NCBI GenBank assembly: GCA_963761015.1
Contig: CAVXFL010000016.1
Coordinates: 62,001 to 126,000 of the forward strand
DNA length: 64,000 nucleotides
Direction of reading: 5' to 3'
Source: CAVXFL01 sp963761015
Lineage (GTDB): Bacteria; Pseudomonadota; Alphaproteobacteria; Acetobacterales; Acetobacteraceae
The number at the start of each line of letters is the position of its first letter. The first letter of the stretch is position 1. The notes below the pieces were generated by a model. It saw only the letters and a list, made by a program, of their open reading frames with translations, was not told where the DNA came from and made no database searches. The position numbers and the translations under genes were made by a program. Shown here in pieces: positions 33,221 through 40,949 of the stretch.

Positions 33221-35005
33221 CTAGTCCAGATCGACGCCGGACGGAATGGACGCGTACGCACGCTTGATCAGCTCGATGCGCTTCCGGTATGCCTGCCGCA
33301 CGCGTGCATCAGCTTCCGCCACGCCGTCCAACGAGCGCAGCCAGGCGATTTCGGATTCGAGATTCGGCGCGCAGCGGTCGATGCGGTCATCCACGGCAAC
33401 CTCGGTCGCGCCGTGCTGGGCAACGAATTGCCGCAGCAGTTCCTTTTCCGTCGCGTCGATAACGTCGTCCTGCCCACGCTTGCGCGACAGCTTCCACAGA
33501 TATTCCCCGGCCGACTTGAACGGATAATGGTAAACGCAGGCGAATTCCGTGGCGGAAGCGGGCGCGGCCGGGCCCGCCGCTCGGCCGGCGGCGCCGGGCG
33601 GAAGCCGGTCCCCGTTCGCGTTGCGAAAAGCGGGAGCGTGCCGCTCATCGGCGCGCGGCGATTCGGGCGTCGCATGAATGAATTGGCCGGGGCGGAACAT
33701 CGCCCTGCGCGAGGCGGGGCGCGACGGGAGCGCGTGGCGGAAGCGTCGGATGACCGGCTGATCGCGCCAGCCCCGCTCGCCCCCCGAACCGATCTCGATA
33801 CGCTCGAGTGCGATCGCGTCCGTCGCCCGCAACTCGTGCCACGACGCAAAATCGACCGCCGAGCCGAACCGCACCGGGTCGAGCACAAGAAACTCGTCGA
33901 GATCGAGCAGCAGCGCCCAGCGATAGTCGAGTACGCCGGGCAGCAGATTGAGCGCATGCGCGTACGCCTTCGCAGTCGCCGTCACACCGGGTTCCGTCCG
34001 ATTGTCGATCCAGACCACGACCCCGGCGTCGGCGAGCACCGACAGCAGCACGTCGGAGTCGTCCGCGTTGTCGTTGCTGTACAGGAAGAATTCCTCGACG
34101 CCGATGCCGCGGTGATAGGCGATCCATTCCAGCAGGTAGATGCCCTCGTTGCGGGCGGCGGCGATGACGCAAAGCGCGCGGCGCGGCCGCACCGCCCGGC
34201 GCGCGAGGGCGTTGCACGCGTGGCCGAGCGAGACGTGATGCCCCAGTCCGGCGTTGGCGAGAACGTCGAGACGCGCCGGAATACCGAGCTTGCGCGGGTA
34301 TTCGTCTTCCGGCGACGCGATCCGGCGCGCGAGCCACTCGCGCAAGCTCGGCAATCCCTCCGCGGCCCAGATGTCGTCGGGCATCATTGCCGCCAGCCGC
34401 GCCGCGAGCCGCGGATCGTCCAGCATCGCGCTCGCGAGTTGTTCGAGTTCGGCGAGCGGCAGCAACGGCAGCAAGGCATCGAGCACGAACCCGGCATCGG
34501 CGGTGTCGGAGCGTTCGATGTGGCGGATGATGGTCGCGGCCTCGTGCGGCGCGCCGAGCAACGGCGCCACCGCCTCCAGCCTGGCCAGGACCGGCTGCAT
34601 CACCAGCGATTCCGGCGCCTCGAAGAGATCGAAGGTTTCGCGTTCGCCGATCGTGTCCGCATCCGCGGCGGCGGTTCCGAGCGGCTCCTCCGGCGGCAAC
34701 GGCGCGATCGACACGTAGCGCAACGAGAGCGGATGCAGGAACGCCACCCGCCGGTCGTCGCGCCAAGTCACGCGCACCGGTAGGATGGCGTTGCAGTATT
34801 CGTGCGGCGGAATGGCGATGGTGGCGTCCGGCTCGGTCAGCGGCAGCAGCGCGGCGATCGTGCCGCGATCCTCGGCGATATGCGCCAGCACCGGCGGATA
34901 CCGCAGAAACGCGGCGTTCTGGCGCGCGCTGGCGAGCAGGCCGGTTTCCGGGTTCAGGCAGAGATAGCCGCCATGCCAAGCCGTGGCGACGAAGCATCGC
35001 AGCAT
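33221..35005 (-). CDS. Glycosyltransferase family 2-like protein (Glyco_tranf_2_4 / GT92-like)
   Basis: A 594-residue protein from ATG 35005 (MLRCFVATAWHGGYLCLNPE). Residues about 280-520 carry the glycosyltransferase core: CVIAAARNEGIYLLEWIAYH, EEFFLYSNDNADDSDVL, and the DXD-like metal site in LLLDLDEFLVLDP. That pattern matches the family often found in exopolysaccharide or protein glycosylation loci. The N-terminal 270 residues are unrecognised. No signal peptide is seen. Neighbours give no pathway hint. Confidence 0.75.
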   Translation of the reverse strand: MLRCFVATAWHGGYLCLNPETGLLASARQNAAFLRYPPVLAHIAEDRGTIAALLPLTEPDATIAIPPHEYCNAILPVRVTWRDDRRVAFLHPLSLRYVSIAPLPPEEPLGTAAADADTIGERETFDLFEAPESLVMQPVLARLEAVAPLLGAPHEAATIIRHIERSDTADAGFVLDALLPLLPLAELEQLASAMLDDPRLAARLAAMMPDDIWAAEGLPSLREWLARRIASPEDEYPRKLGIPARLDVLANAGLGHHVSLGHACNALARRAVRPRRALCVIAAARNEGIYLLEWIAYHRGIGVEEFFLYSNDNADDSDVLLSVLADAGVVVWIDNRTEPGVTATAKAYAHALNLLPGVLDYRWALLLDLDEFLVLDPVRFGSAVDFASWHELRATDAIALERIEIGSGGERGWRDQPVIRRFRHALPSRPASRRAMFRPGQFIHATPESPRADERHAPAFRNANGDRLPPGAAGRAAGPAAPASATEFACVYHYPFKSAGEYLWKLSRKRGQDDVIDATEKELLRQFVAQHGATEVAVDDRIDRCAPNLESEIAWLRSLDGVAEADARVRQAYRKRIELIKRAYASIPSGVDLD

Positions 35006-35111
35006 GCAGCCTCCCCGCGATGTGGCCGTCCGCGAGCGTGCGAAATCCTCGCCGAGGAATTGCCTCGGCAATGAATAGCCGCAAGCATACGGCTGTGAAC
35101 AGGAGCGTGCG

Positions 35112-36344
35112 ATGGCGGAGGCACTTGGGGAGGAGATCGGCTTCATCGGTCTTGGGGTCATGGGCGAGCCGATGTGCCGCCACCTGGCCGAGAAGAGCGG
35201 CCGCAGCGTGCGCGCCTACGATGTCGCGGCCGATCCCTTGCGGCGGCTGCGGGCGATCGGCGTCCTGCCCGCGCGCGATCGCGCGGCCTTGGCCGAGCGC
35301 GCCGCCACGATCTTTCTCGCGCTTCCCGGCGGGGCGGAACTCGAGGTGGTGTGCCGCGGCGCCGACGGGCTGCTCGCGCGGGCTCGTCCCGGCCAGACCA
35401 TCGTGGATCTCGGCACCTCGCCGGTTCGACTGACCCGCGCCTTGGCCGCGGAGTTCGCCGCCAAGGGGACGCGCTACGCCGACGCGCCGATTGCCCGCAC
35501 CCAGCAGGCGGCCGAGGCCGGCACGCTCAGCGTCATGGTCGGCGCCGATGCCGAGACCTTCGCCGCCATCCGCCCGCTGCTCGCGTGCTTCGCCGCGGAG
35601 ATCACGCATTGCGGCCCGGTCGGCGCCGGACAGGTGGTGAAAATCCTCAACAACATGGTGCTGTTCCAGACGGTGGTGGCGCTATCCGAGGCACTCGCCG
35701 TCGCGCGCAGCGCCGGCGTAGACGGGGACATGCTGTTTTCGACCCTGACCAAGGGCTCGGCCGACAGCTTCGCGCTGCGCAATCACGGCATGCGGGCCGT
35801 GCTGCCGGGCCAATTCCCCGAGCGTGCGTTCTCGGCCGAATACGCGCTGAAGGATCTCGGCTATGCGCTGGACCTGGCCAGGGAAGCCGGACTTAATCTT
35901 GCGGGAGCGGACGTCGCGGACGCGCTGCTCAAGGAGGCGATCGCGCGGGGCTACGGCAAGCAGTATTGGCCGGTGCTGAGCCGGATCGTCGAACTCCAGC
36001 AGCGACTTGCTGTGCTAGGCATATCGCATGGTGGCATTGCGCAAGGCTGTTCCGCGCCGGATGACGGTGGCCGAGTTCCTGGACTGGGACAGCGGCGACC
36101 GCTCCGGACGGCGCTGGCAGCTCCGGGACGGCGCGCCGGAGGCGATGGCACCGACCACCGATGCGCATGGATCGATCCTGGGGGAACTCGGCTCCGTCAT
36201 CCGCAACCTCCTGCTCGAACAGGGGAGCCAGTGCCGCGCGGTGGTTGCGCCCGGCATCGTTCCGCGCGCCGGGGCCCAGGTACAACGTGCGGATTCCCGA
36301 TCTCGGTGCCACCTGCAGACCGCCAAGCGGCGAACAGCTGGTGA
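35112..36344 (+). CDS. NAD(P)-dependent beta-hydroxyacid dehydrogenase (3-hydroxyisobutyrate dehydrogenase family), abnormal C-terminus
   Basis: Residues 1-300 are a complete dehydrogenase: the Rossmann loop IGFIGLGVMGEPMCRHLAEK, substrate motif RYADAPIARTQQAAEAGTLS, and catalytic Lys region GPVGAGQVVKILNNMVLFQT. Members are usually about 295 residues. After WPVLSRIVELQQ (about 36000) the frame stays open for another 110 residues, which lie out of frame over the Uma2 gene and look unrelated. A TAG at 36016-36018 sits one frame over, so one extra base near CTCCAGC at about 35996 would explain the lost stop. The native end is probably near 36018. Confidence 0.75.
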   Translation: MAEALGEEIGFIGLGVMGEPMCRHLAEKSGRSVRAYDVAADPLRRLRAIGVLPARDRAALAERAATIFLALPGGAELEVVCRGADGLLARARPGQTIVDLGTSPVRLTRALAAEFAAKGTRYADAPIARTQQAAEAGTLSVMVGADAETFAAIRPLLACFAAEITHCGPVGAGQVVKILNNMVLFQTVVALSEALAVARSAGVDGDMLFSTLTKGSADSFALRNHGMRAVLPGQFPERAFSAEYALKDLGYALDLAREAGLNLAGADVADALLKEAIARGYGKQYWPVLSRIVELQQRLAVLGISHGGIAQGCSAPDDGGRVPGLGQRRPLRTALAAPGRRAGGDGTDHRCAWIDPGGTRLRHPQPPARTGEPVPRGGCARHRSARRGPGTTCGFPISVPPADRQAANSW

Positions 36345-36613
36345 CCGAGCCGGTCTTGCTGACCGAAATCCTATTACCCTCGAACGCCGCGCAGACCCGG
36401 GCGAACGTCTGGGCCTACACGACGATCCCGAGCGTGCGGGAAATCCTGGTTGTCGAGAGTTCGGCGATCCGCGCCGAACTGCTGCGCCGGCTGGCGGACG
36501 GCAACTGGCCGGAGCAGCCGATCGCGCTCGCGGCGGAGGACGAGCTGGAACTCATCAGCATCGGGTTGAAACTGCCGCTGCGCGCCATCTACCGGACCTC
36601 CGGGCTTCGCTGA
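36028..36613 (+). pseudogene. Uma2-family endonuclease-like protein, frameshifted
   Basis: ATG 36028 starts MVALRKAVPRRMTVAEFLDW and the family core DGAPEAMAPTTDAHGSILGE follows. At GGGGCCC (36271-36277) the frame shifts, and the C-terminal half resumes one frame over as YNVRIPDLGATC, EPVLLTEILLPSNAAQTRAN and VWAYTTIPSVREILVVESSA, ending at 36613. Removing one base gives the normal length of about 195 residues. Uma2 (DUF820) proteins have a PD-(D/E)XK-like fold and occur in many copies in some genomes; their role is unclear. Confidence 0.75.
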
Positions 36614-36713
36614 CGCCGGTAGCGGGCGGCCGTTTGCCCCTTGTCATGGCGCCGGCCATGGACGATTTAGGCCAAAGAGGACCGACCCAGTTCCCTTTCC
36701 CGGCAAGGCAGAC

Positions 36714-37274
36714 ATGTTCATCGAAACCGAAGGCACGCCCAATCCCGCCACCCTGAAATTCCTCCCCGGCCGCGCCGTCATGGGGAGCGGCACCGCCGAT
36801 TTCCCGTCCGCCGAAGTGGCCGAGCGGAGCCCGCTCGCCGCGGCGCTGTTCGAGTTGCCGGGCGTGGCCCGCGTGTTCCTGGGCTCCGACTTCATCACGG
36901 TTACCAAAACCGACGCCATCGGGTGGCAGGCGTTGAAGCCGCAGGTGCTCGGGCTGGTCATGGAGCACTTCGTCGCCGGCCGCCCGGTCATCGCCGGCGA
37001 GGCGGAGCCGGACGCCGAGGAAGACGTCTCGCCCGAAGACCAGGAGATCGCGGAGCAGATCAAGGAACTGCTGGACACGCGCGTGCGCCCGGCGGTCGCC
37101 GGCGACGGCGGCGACATCGTGTTCCGCGGCTACCGCGACGGCGTGGTGCGGCTGCACATGCAGGGCTCGTGCAGCGGCTGCCCGTCGTCCCGCGCGACCT
37201 TGAAGCACGGGATCGAGAACATGCTGCGCTACTATGTCCCCGAGGTGGTCGCGGTCGAGCAGGTGGAACTCTAG
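36714..37274 (+). CDS. NifU-family (Nfu) iron-sulfur cluster scaffold
   Basis: A 186-residue protein with an N-terminal Nfu_N domain (MFIETEGTPNPATLKFLPGR) and a C-terminal NifU domain with the cluster-binding CXXC at Cys153 and Cys156 (GSCSGCPSSRATLKHGIENM). It carries or assembles 4Fe-4S clusters for delivery to client enzymes. Start and length fit the alphaproteobacterial and mitochondrial Nfu1 type. It stands as a single gene. Confidence 0.94.
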   Translation: MFIETEGTPNPATLKFLPGRAVMGSGTADFPSAEVAERSPLAAALFELPGVARVFLGSDFITVTKTDAIGWQALKPQVLGLVMEHFVAGRPVIAGEAEPDAEEDVSPEDQEIAEQIKELLDTRVRPAVAGDGGDIVFRGYRDGVVRLHMQGSCSGCPSSRATLKHGIENMLRYYVPEVVAVEQVEL

Positions 37275-37294
37275 CGCGTTCGCGCCGACGGGGA

Positions 37295-37320
37295 ATGGCC
37301 GGGTCGAGCCCGGCCATGAC
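37295..37320. repeat. Palindromic repeat (GTCATGGCCGGG family)
   Basis: ATGGCCGGG, loop tcgag, CCCGGCCAT, followed by GAC. The same layout occurs twice at 46871-46946. It lies between the nfu stop and the nitroreductase start and could also act as a transcription terminator. Confidence 0.6.
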
Positions 37321-37357
37321 GAATCCGGACACAGGTGAAGCGGCGGCCCGCACGGAC

Positions 37358-37964
37358 ATGAGTGACGACCCGATCGCGACGGGCCTCGACGAAGCCGCGC
37401 TGGAACGGCTGTTTCGCGGCGCCCGCACGCACTACCGCTGGACCGACGAGCCGGTCTCGGACACCACCTTGCGCGCGTTGTACGAGTTGCTGCGGCTCGG
37501 GCCGACCTCGGCCAATTCCTCGCCGGGGCGGTTCCTGTTCCTGCGCACCCGGGAGGCCAAGGAGCGGCTGGTCCCGGCGCTCTCGCGCGGCAACGTGCGC
37601 AAGGTCGATGACCTCGCCGGTCACCGCCATCGTCGCCTACGACCCGCGTTTCTACGACTACCTGCCGCGGCTGTTTCCGGGCGCCGACGCCGGCGCGTGG
37701 TTCAGCGGCAACGAGGCCCTGGCCGAAGAGACGGCGTTCCGCAACGGCAGCTTGCAAGGCGCCTATCTGATCGTGGCCGCGCGGGCGCTCGGGCTGGATT
37801 GCGGGCCGATGTCCGGCTTCGACCGTGAGCGGGTGGACGAGATCTTCCTCGCGGAGCGCGGCTGGAAGAGCAATTTCCTGGTGAACATCGGCCACGGCGA
37901 TTCGGCCGACCAAGCGGAGCGCGCGCCGCGCCTCGATTTCGACGAGGCTTGCGCGCTGCTGTAA
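37358..37964 (+). pseudogene. Nitroreductase-family protein (RutE-like), frameshifted
   Basis: ATG 37358 starts MSDDPIATGLDEAALERLFR, then ARTHYRWTDEPVSDTTLRAL and RLGPTSANSSPGRFLFL, the FMN-binding nitroreductase start. At GGTCGATGACC (37603-37613) the frame shifts by one. The rest continues as TSPVTAIVAYDPRFYDYLPR and LQGAYLIVAARALGLDCGPM to the stop at 37964. Repaired, it is about 201 residues and resembles malonic semialdehyde reductase RutE (3-hydroxypropionate from malonic semialdehyde). No other rut genes are nearby, so a general nitroreductase role is as likely. Confidence 0.75.
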
Positions 37965-37983
37965 GCGGCGAGTCGGCGGCCCG

Positions 37984-38910
37984 TCAGCGCGCCTGCTGCA
38001 CCGCCGACAGCAGCCAGCGCCCGCCCGGCGCGCGCAGAAAAGTCCAGAACTCGGTCGCGGAGACGCGCTCGACCGGGCTGCCGTCGACGATGCGGCCCGA
38101 CGCATCCTGCGTCACGTCGATCATCGAGAAGACCATCGCCACGGTGGCGTAATCGCGCCCCGGCTCGGTCCAGGCCTCGCTGAGATCGCCCTTCTCCAGC
38201 CGCACGTCGGTGACGACGTTGTGCACTCCCCGGCTCTGTTGCTCCGCGAGTTGCTCGGCGAAGTAGATCAGCATCTCGGGGGTCGTCAGCCGGCGCAGCG
38301 ATTCGAGATCGCGCGCCGACCAGGCGGCCTGCATGTCCTTCAAGATCTGCTCGAAGGCCTGAAAATCCTGCGGACCGATCGCGAGCGGCTGGCCAGCGGG
38401 GCCGGGCTGACCGCCGCCCATCGGCACCGGACCCATCGACGTCCGTCCCATATCGCGCGCGAACCCACCGGGCATGCCGGCGAAAGACGGCTGCGGCGCG
38501 ACGAAGCGGCGCCAGAGCCAGCGCACGATCACCACGATCAAGAAGATCTGCAGCAGCAACCCGAGAAAGCCGAAGGTGCCGTGGATGCCGCCGAACATTC
38601 CGTGGCCGAACAGCATCCCGCCGATGCCGGCACCGATCAGCCCACCGAGCAGTCCGGACATGAACGGCGAATGCGTGCGGTAGCCGAATCCGCGCGACGG
38701 CGCGAAGCTCGGCGAGGACGGCTGCGTGAAGCTGCGCTGGACGGGGGCGGCCGAGAACGGTGCCGCGTTGGTTCTTGGCGGCGCGGACCAAGTGTGCGTG
38801 CCGCGGCTGCCGAACGAGAAACCGCGGCCGGCCCGCGCATCGGCCAGATTGGGCGCGAGCACGAGCATCAGCGCGGCCACCGCGGCAAACAGATAGGAGG
38901 TGCGGCGCAT
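37984..38910 (-). CDS. Tim44-like domain membrane protein
   Basis: A 308-residue protein from ATG 38910 with gaggaact upstream; GTG 38934 is an alternative. It has a signal/anchor segment (YLFAAVAALMLVLAPNLADA), a Ser/Pro-rich linker, a Gly-rich double membrane hairpin (LLGGLIGAGIGGMLFG, LGLLLQIFLIVVIVRWLW), then a Tim44-like fold (about 180-308: AFEQILKDMQAAWSARDLES, YFAEQLAEQQSRGVHNVVTD). The same layout occurs in the alphaproteobacterial Tim44-like proteins of unknown inner-membrane role. It stands alone on the minus strand. Confidence 0.85.
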   Translation of the reverse strand: MRRTSYLFAAVAALMLVLAPNLADARAGRGFSFGSRGTHTWSAPPRTNAAPFSAAPVQRSFTQPSSPSFAPSRGFGYRTHSPFMSGLLGGLIGAGIGGMLFGHGMFGGIHGTFGFLGLLLQIFLIVVIVRWLWRRFVAPQPSFAGMPGGFARDMGRTSMGPVPMGGGQPGPAGQPLAIGPQDFQAFEQILKDMQAAWSARDLESLRRLTTPEMLIYFAEQLAEQQSRGVHNVVTDVRLEKGDLSEAWTEPGRDYATVAMVFSMIDVTQDASGRIVDGSPVERVSATEFWTFLRAPGGRWLLSAVQQAR

Positions 38911-38998
38911 GGCCAGAGTTCCTCGTCGATTCACAGGCGAAAAATAGTGCCGTCGATGGCGTGGTAACAGAGGCCGCCCGGGCGTGGCTCGCGACGGT

Positions 38999-40327
38999 TC
39001 AGGCCCCGGCCATGGTCATGCCGTCCACCCGCACGGTGGGCGCGTCGGTGCCGCGGCGGAAGCGCAGGTCGCTGGCGGGTGCCAAATGGGCGAACATGTC
39101 GGCGAGGTTGCCGGCCACCGTAATCTCCGCCACCGGCTCTGCGATAGCGCCGTCGCGGATCATGAAACCGGCCGCGCCCCGGCTGTAGTCGCCGGTGACT
39201 CCGTTCACGCCCATTCCTATCAGTTCAGTGATATAGAGCCCTTCCTTGATGTCGGCCATCAGCTCGGTCGGGGATTGCTTTCCGGCGACGAGGTAAAGGT
39301 TGCTTGGCGCCGGGCTGGGCGGGCCGCCGGTGCTGCGCACCGCGTGCGCGGTGGTTGTCATGCCGAGTTGGCGGGCGCTGCGCAGGTCGAGCAGCCAGGT
39401 GGTCAGCACGCCGTCGGCCACCAGCGCGCGACCCGCGGTCGGCTGGCCCTCGCCGTCGAACACGCGCGAGCGCAGGCCGCGCACCCGCAGCGGGTCGTCG
39501 ATGATCTCGATGCCGTTCGGGAAGATGCGGCTGCCGAGCTTGTCCTTCAGGAAGGTGGTGCCGCGCGCCACCGATGCGCCGTTGATCGCCCCGGCCAGAT
39601 GGCCGAGCAGGCTGGCGGCGACGCGGGGGTCGTAGACCACTGGCACGCGCGCGGTTTTCGGCCGGCGCGGTCCGAGCCGTTTCACCGCCCGCTCGCCGGC
39701 GTTGCGGCCGATCGCGGCGGGGTCGTCCAGATCCCCGGCGTGGACGGCGGAGGTGAAGTCGTAGTCCCGCTGCATCGCCGTCCCTTGCCCGGCGAGGGCG
39801 CTGGCCGAGACGGAGTGGCTGGTCCGCCGATAGCGCCCGGCGAACCCGGCCGAGGTGACCAGTTGGACATCGGATTGGCCGAACCCGGCGCTCGCGCCCT
39901 CGCTGTTGGTGACGCCGGGCACGGCGAGCGCCGCGTCCTCGGCCGCCGCCGCACGCGCGATCAAGGTCTCGGCGTCGGGTTCCACGCTATCGATCAGGTC
40001 GAGCGGCGCGGCGTCGGGCGGCGCGACGACATCGCCCAACCCCGAAAACGGGTCCTCGGGCACCACGCGCGCCATCGCGACCGCGCGCTCGGCGAGTTCC
40101 GCGAACCCGGCCGGATCGACGGCGGTCGAGGACACGATGGCCGAGCGCTGGCCGATGAACACGCGCAGCCCGAGGTCGCGCCCCTCGGAACGCTCCAGGT
40201 GCTCGATCCGGCCGAGCCGGCGTTCGACCGCCACCGACGTTCCGGCCACCAGCACCGCATCGGCCGCATCGGCCCCCGCCGCACGCGCCCGGCCGATCAG
40301 ATCGCCGAGGAGATCAAGGTTGTTCAT
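38999..40327 (-). CDS. pmbA: PmbA/TldE, subunit of the TldD/TldE metalloprotease
   Basis: A 442-residue PmbA/TldE protein: LGLRVFIGQRSAIVSSTAVD, VPVVYDPRVAASLLGHLAGA, IIDDPLRVRGLRSRVFDGEG and the C-terminal GVNGVTGDYSRGAAGFMIRD are family signatures. TldE lacks the catalytic HEXXXH, which is in TldD; together they form a protease that matures peptide antibiotics and has been linked to degradation of the CcdA antitoxin. tldD is not in this window. Its ATG overlaps the stop of the upstream HTH antitoxin (ATGA), so the two are translationally coupled. Confidence 0.93.
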   Translation of the reverse strand: MNNLDLLGDLIGRARAAGADAADAVLVAGTSVAVERRLGRIEHLERSEGRDLGLRVFIGQRSAIVSSTAVDPAGFAELAERAVAMARVVPEDPFSGLGDVVAPPDAAPLDLIDSVEPDAETLIARAAAAEDAALAVPGVTNSEGASAGFGQSDVQLVTSAGFAGRYRRTSHSVSASALAGQGTAMQRDYDFTSAVHAGDLDDPAAIGRNAGERAVKRLGPRRPKTARVPVVYDPRVAASLLGHLAGAINGASVARGTTFLKDKLGSRIFPNGIEIIDDPLRVRGLRSRVFDGEGQPTAGRALVADGVLTTWLLDLRSARQLGMTTTAHAVRSTGGPPSPAPSNLYLVAGKQSPTELMADIKEGLYITELIGMGVNGVTGDYSRGAAGFMIRDGAIAEPVAEITVAGNLADMFAHLAPASDLRFRRGTDAPTVRVDGMTMAGA

Positions 40328-40680
40328 CGGCCGGCGCCGGGAGTGGCGTGCAACGCGCGCGCTACGGCTTGCGCGTCCCCGGCGATCGCCCGCAAATAGG
40401 CGCGCGCGGTCGCATCGGGTTCAGCCCGGCCCTGCTCCCAATCACGCAATGTGCCGAGCGGGATGTGAAATCGCGCCGCGAATTCCTCCGGCGTCAGCGA
40501 GAGTGCGCGGCGGAGCGTCACGGTCCGCGGCACACGCTGCATGCGGTCGAACTCCTCCTCCGTGACAGGCTGGGCGTCCGGATCGCGGAGCGCCGCCGCA
40601 TCGATTTCGGCATCGCTCATCGCGTCTGCGCGACTCCAGTCAAACTTCGCGGTTTTCGTTGTGATATCGGCGGCGCTCAT
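40324..40680 (-). CDS. HTH antitoxin of a BrnT-type toxin-antitoxin pair
   Basis: A 118-residue protein. The N-terminus (MSDAEIDAAALRDPDAQPVT) resembles BrnT-partner antitoxins, and the C-terminal half is an XRE-like HTH (LTPEEFAARFHIPLGTLRDW, EQGRAEPDATARAYLRAIAG). It should bind and neutralise the BrnT toxin encoded upstream and autorepress the pair. From ATG 40680 it overlaps the toxin gene by 41 nt; ATG 40620 is an alternative start without overlap. Its stop overlaps the pmbA start. Confidence 0.85.
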   Translation of the reverse strand: MSAADITTKTAKFDWSRADAMSDAEIDAAALRDPDAQPVTEEEFDRMQRVPRTVTLRRALSLTPEEFAARFHIPLGTLRDWEQGRAEPDATARAYLRAIAGDAQAVARALHATPGAGR

Positions 40681-40933
40681 TTGGTTCGGCTTTCCGTGCA
40701 GAGATGATGCGGATTCTCTCGCCTTTCAGGGTGTAGCAGACGAACAGCAAGCGATCTTCCGCCATCGCGAGCATGAGGAATCGGTGTTCGCCGCCGTCAT
40801 GACGATCGTCGACCCACTCGACCGCAAATGGATCGCTGAAGGCCTCGCGAGCCATTTCGAAGCTGACGCCGTGATCGCGCCAATTGCGGGCGGCCTTCGC
40901 GTCGTCCCACTCGAAAGCGTTGTCCCGCACCAA
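40640..40933 (-). CDS. brnT: BrnT-family ribonuclease toxin
   Basis: A 97-residue protein with the BrnT core: FEWDDAKAARNWRDHGVSFE, AREAFSDPFAVEWVDDRHD and ERIRIISARKAEPNERRRYH. BrnT toxins have a RelE-like fold and cleave RNA. The usual partner is BrnA; here the downstream partner is an HTH antitoxin, a variant seen in alphaproteobacteria. The gene starts 16 nt after the M16 peptidase stop, so it is embedded in the thrC operon rather than standing alone. Confidence 0.9.
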   Translation of the reverse strand: MVRDNAFEWDDAKAARNWRDHGVSFEMAREAFSDPFAVEWVDDRHDGGEHRFLMLAMAEDRLLFVCYTLKGERIRIISARKAEPNERRRYHNENREV

Positions 40934-40949
40934 TCTGGTCTGGCGGCGG

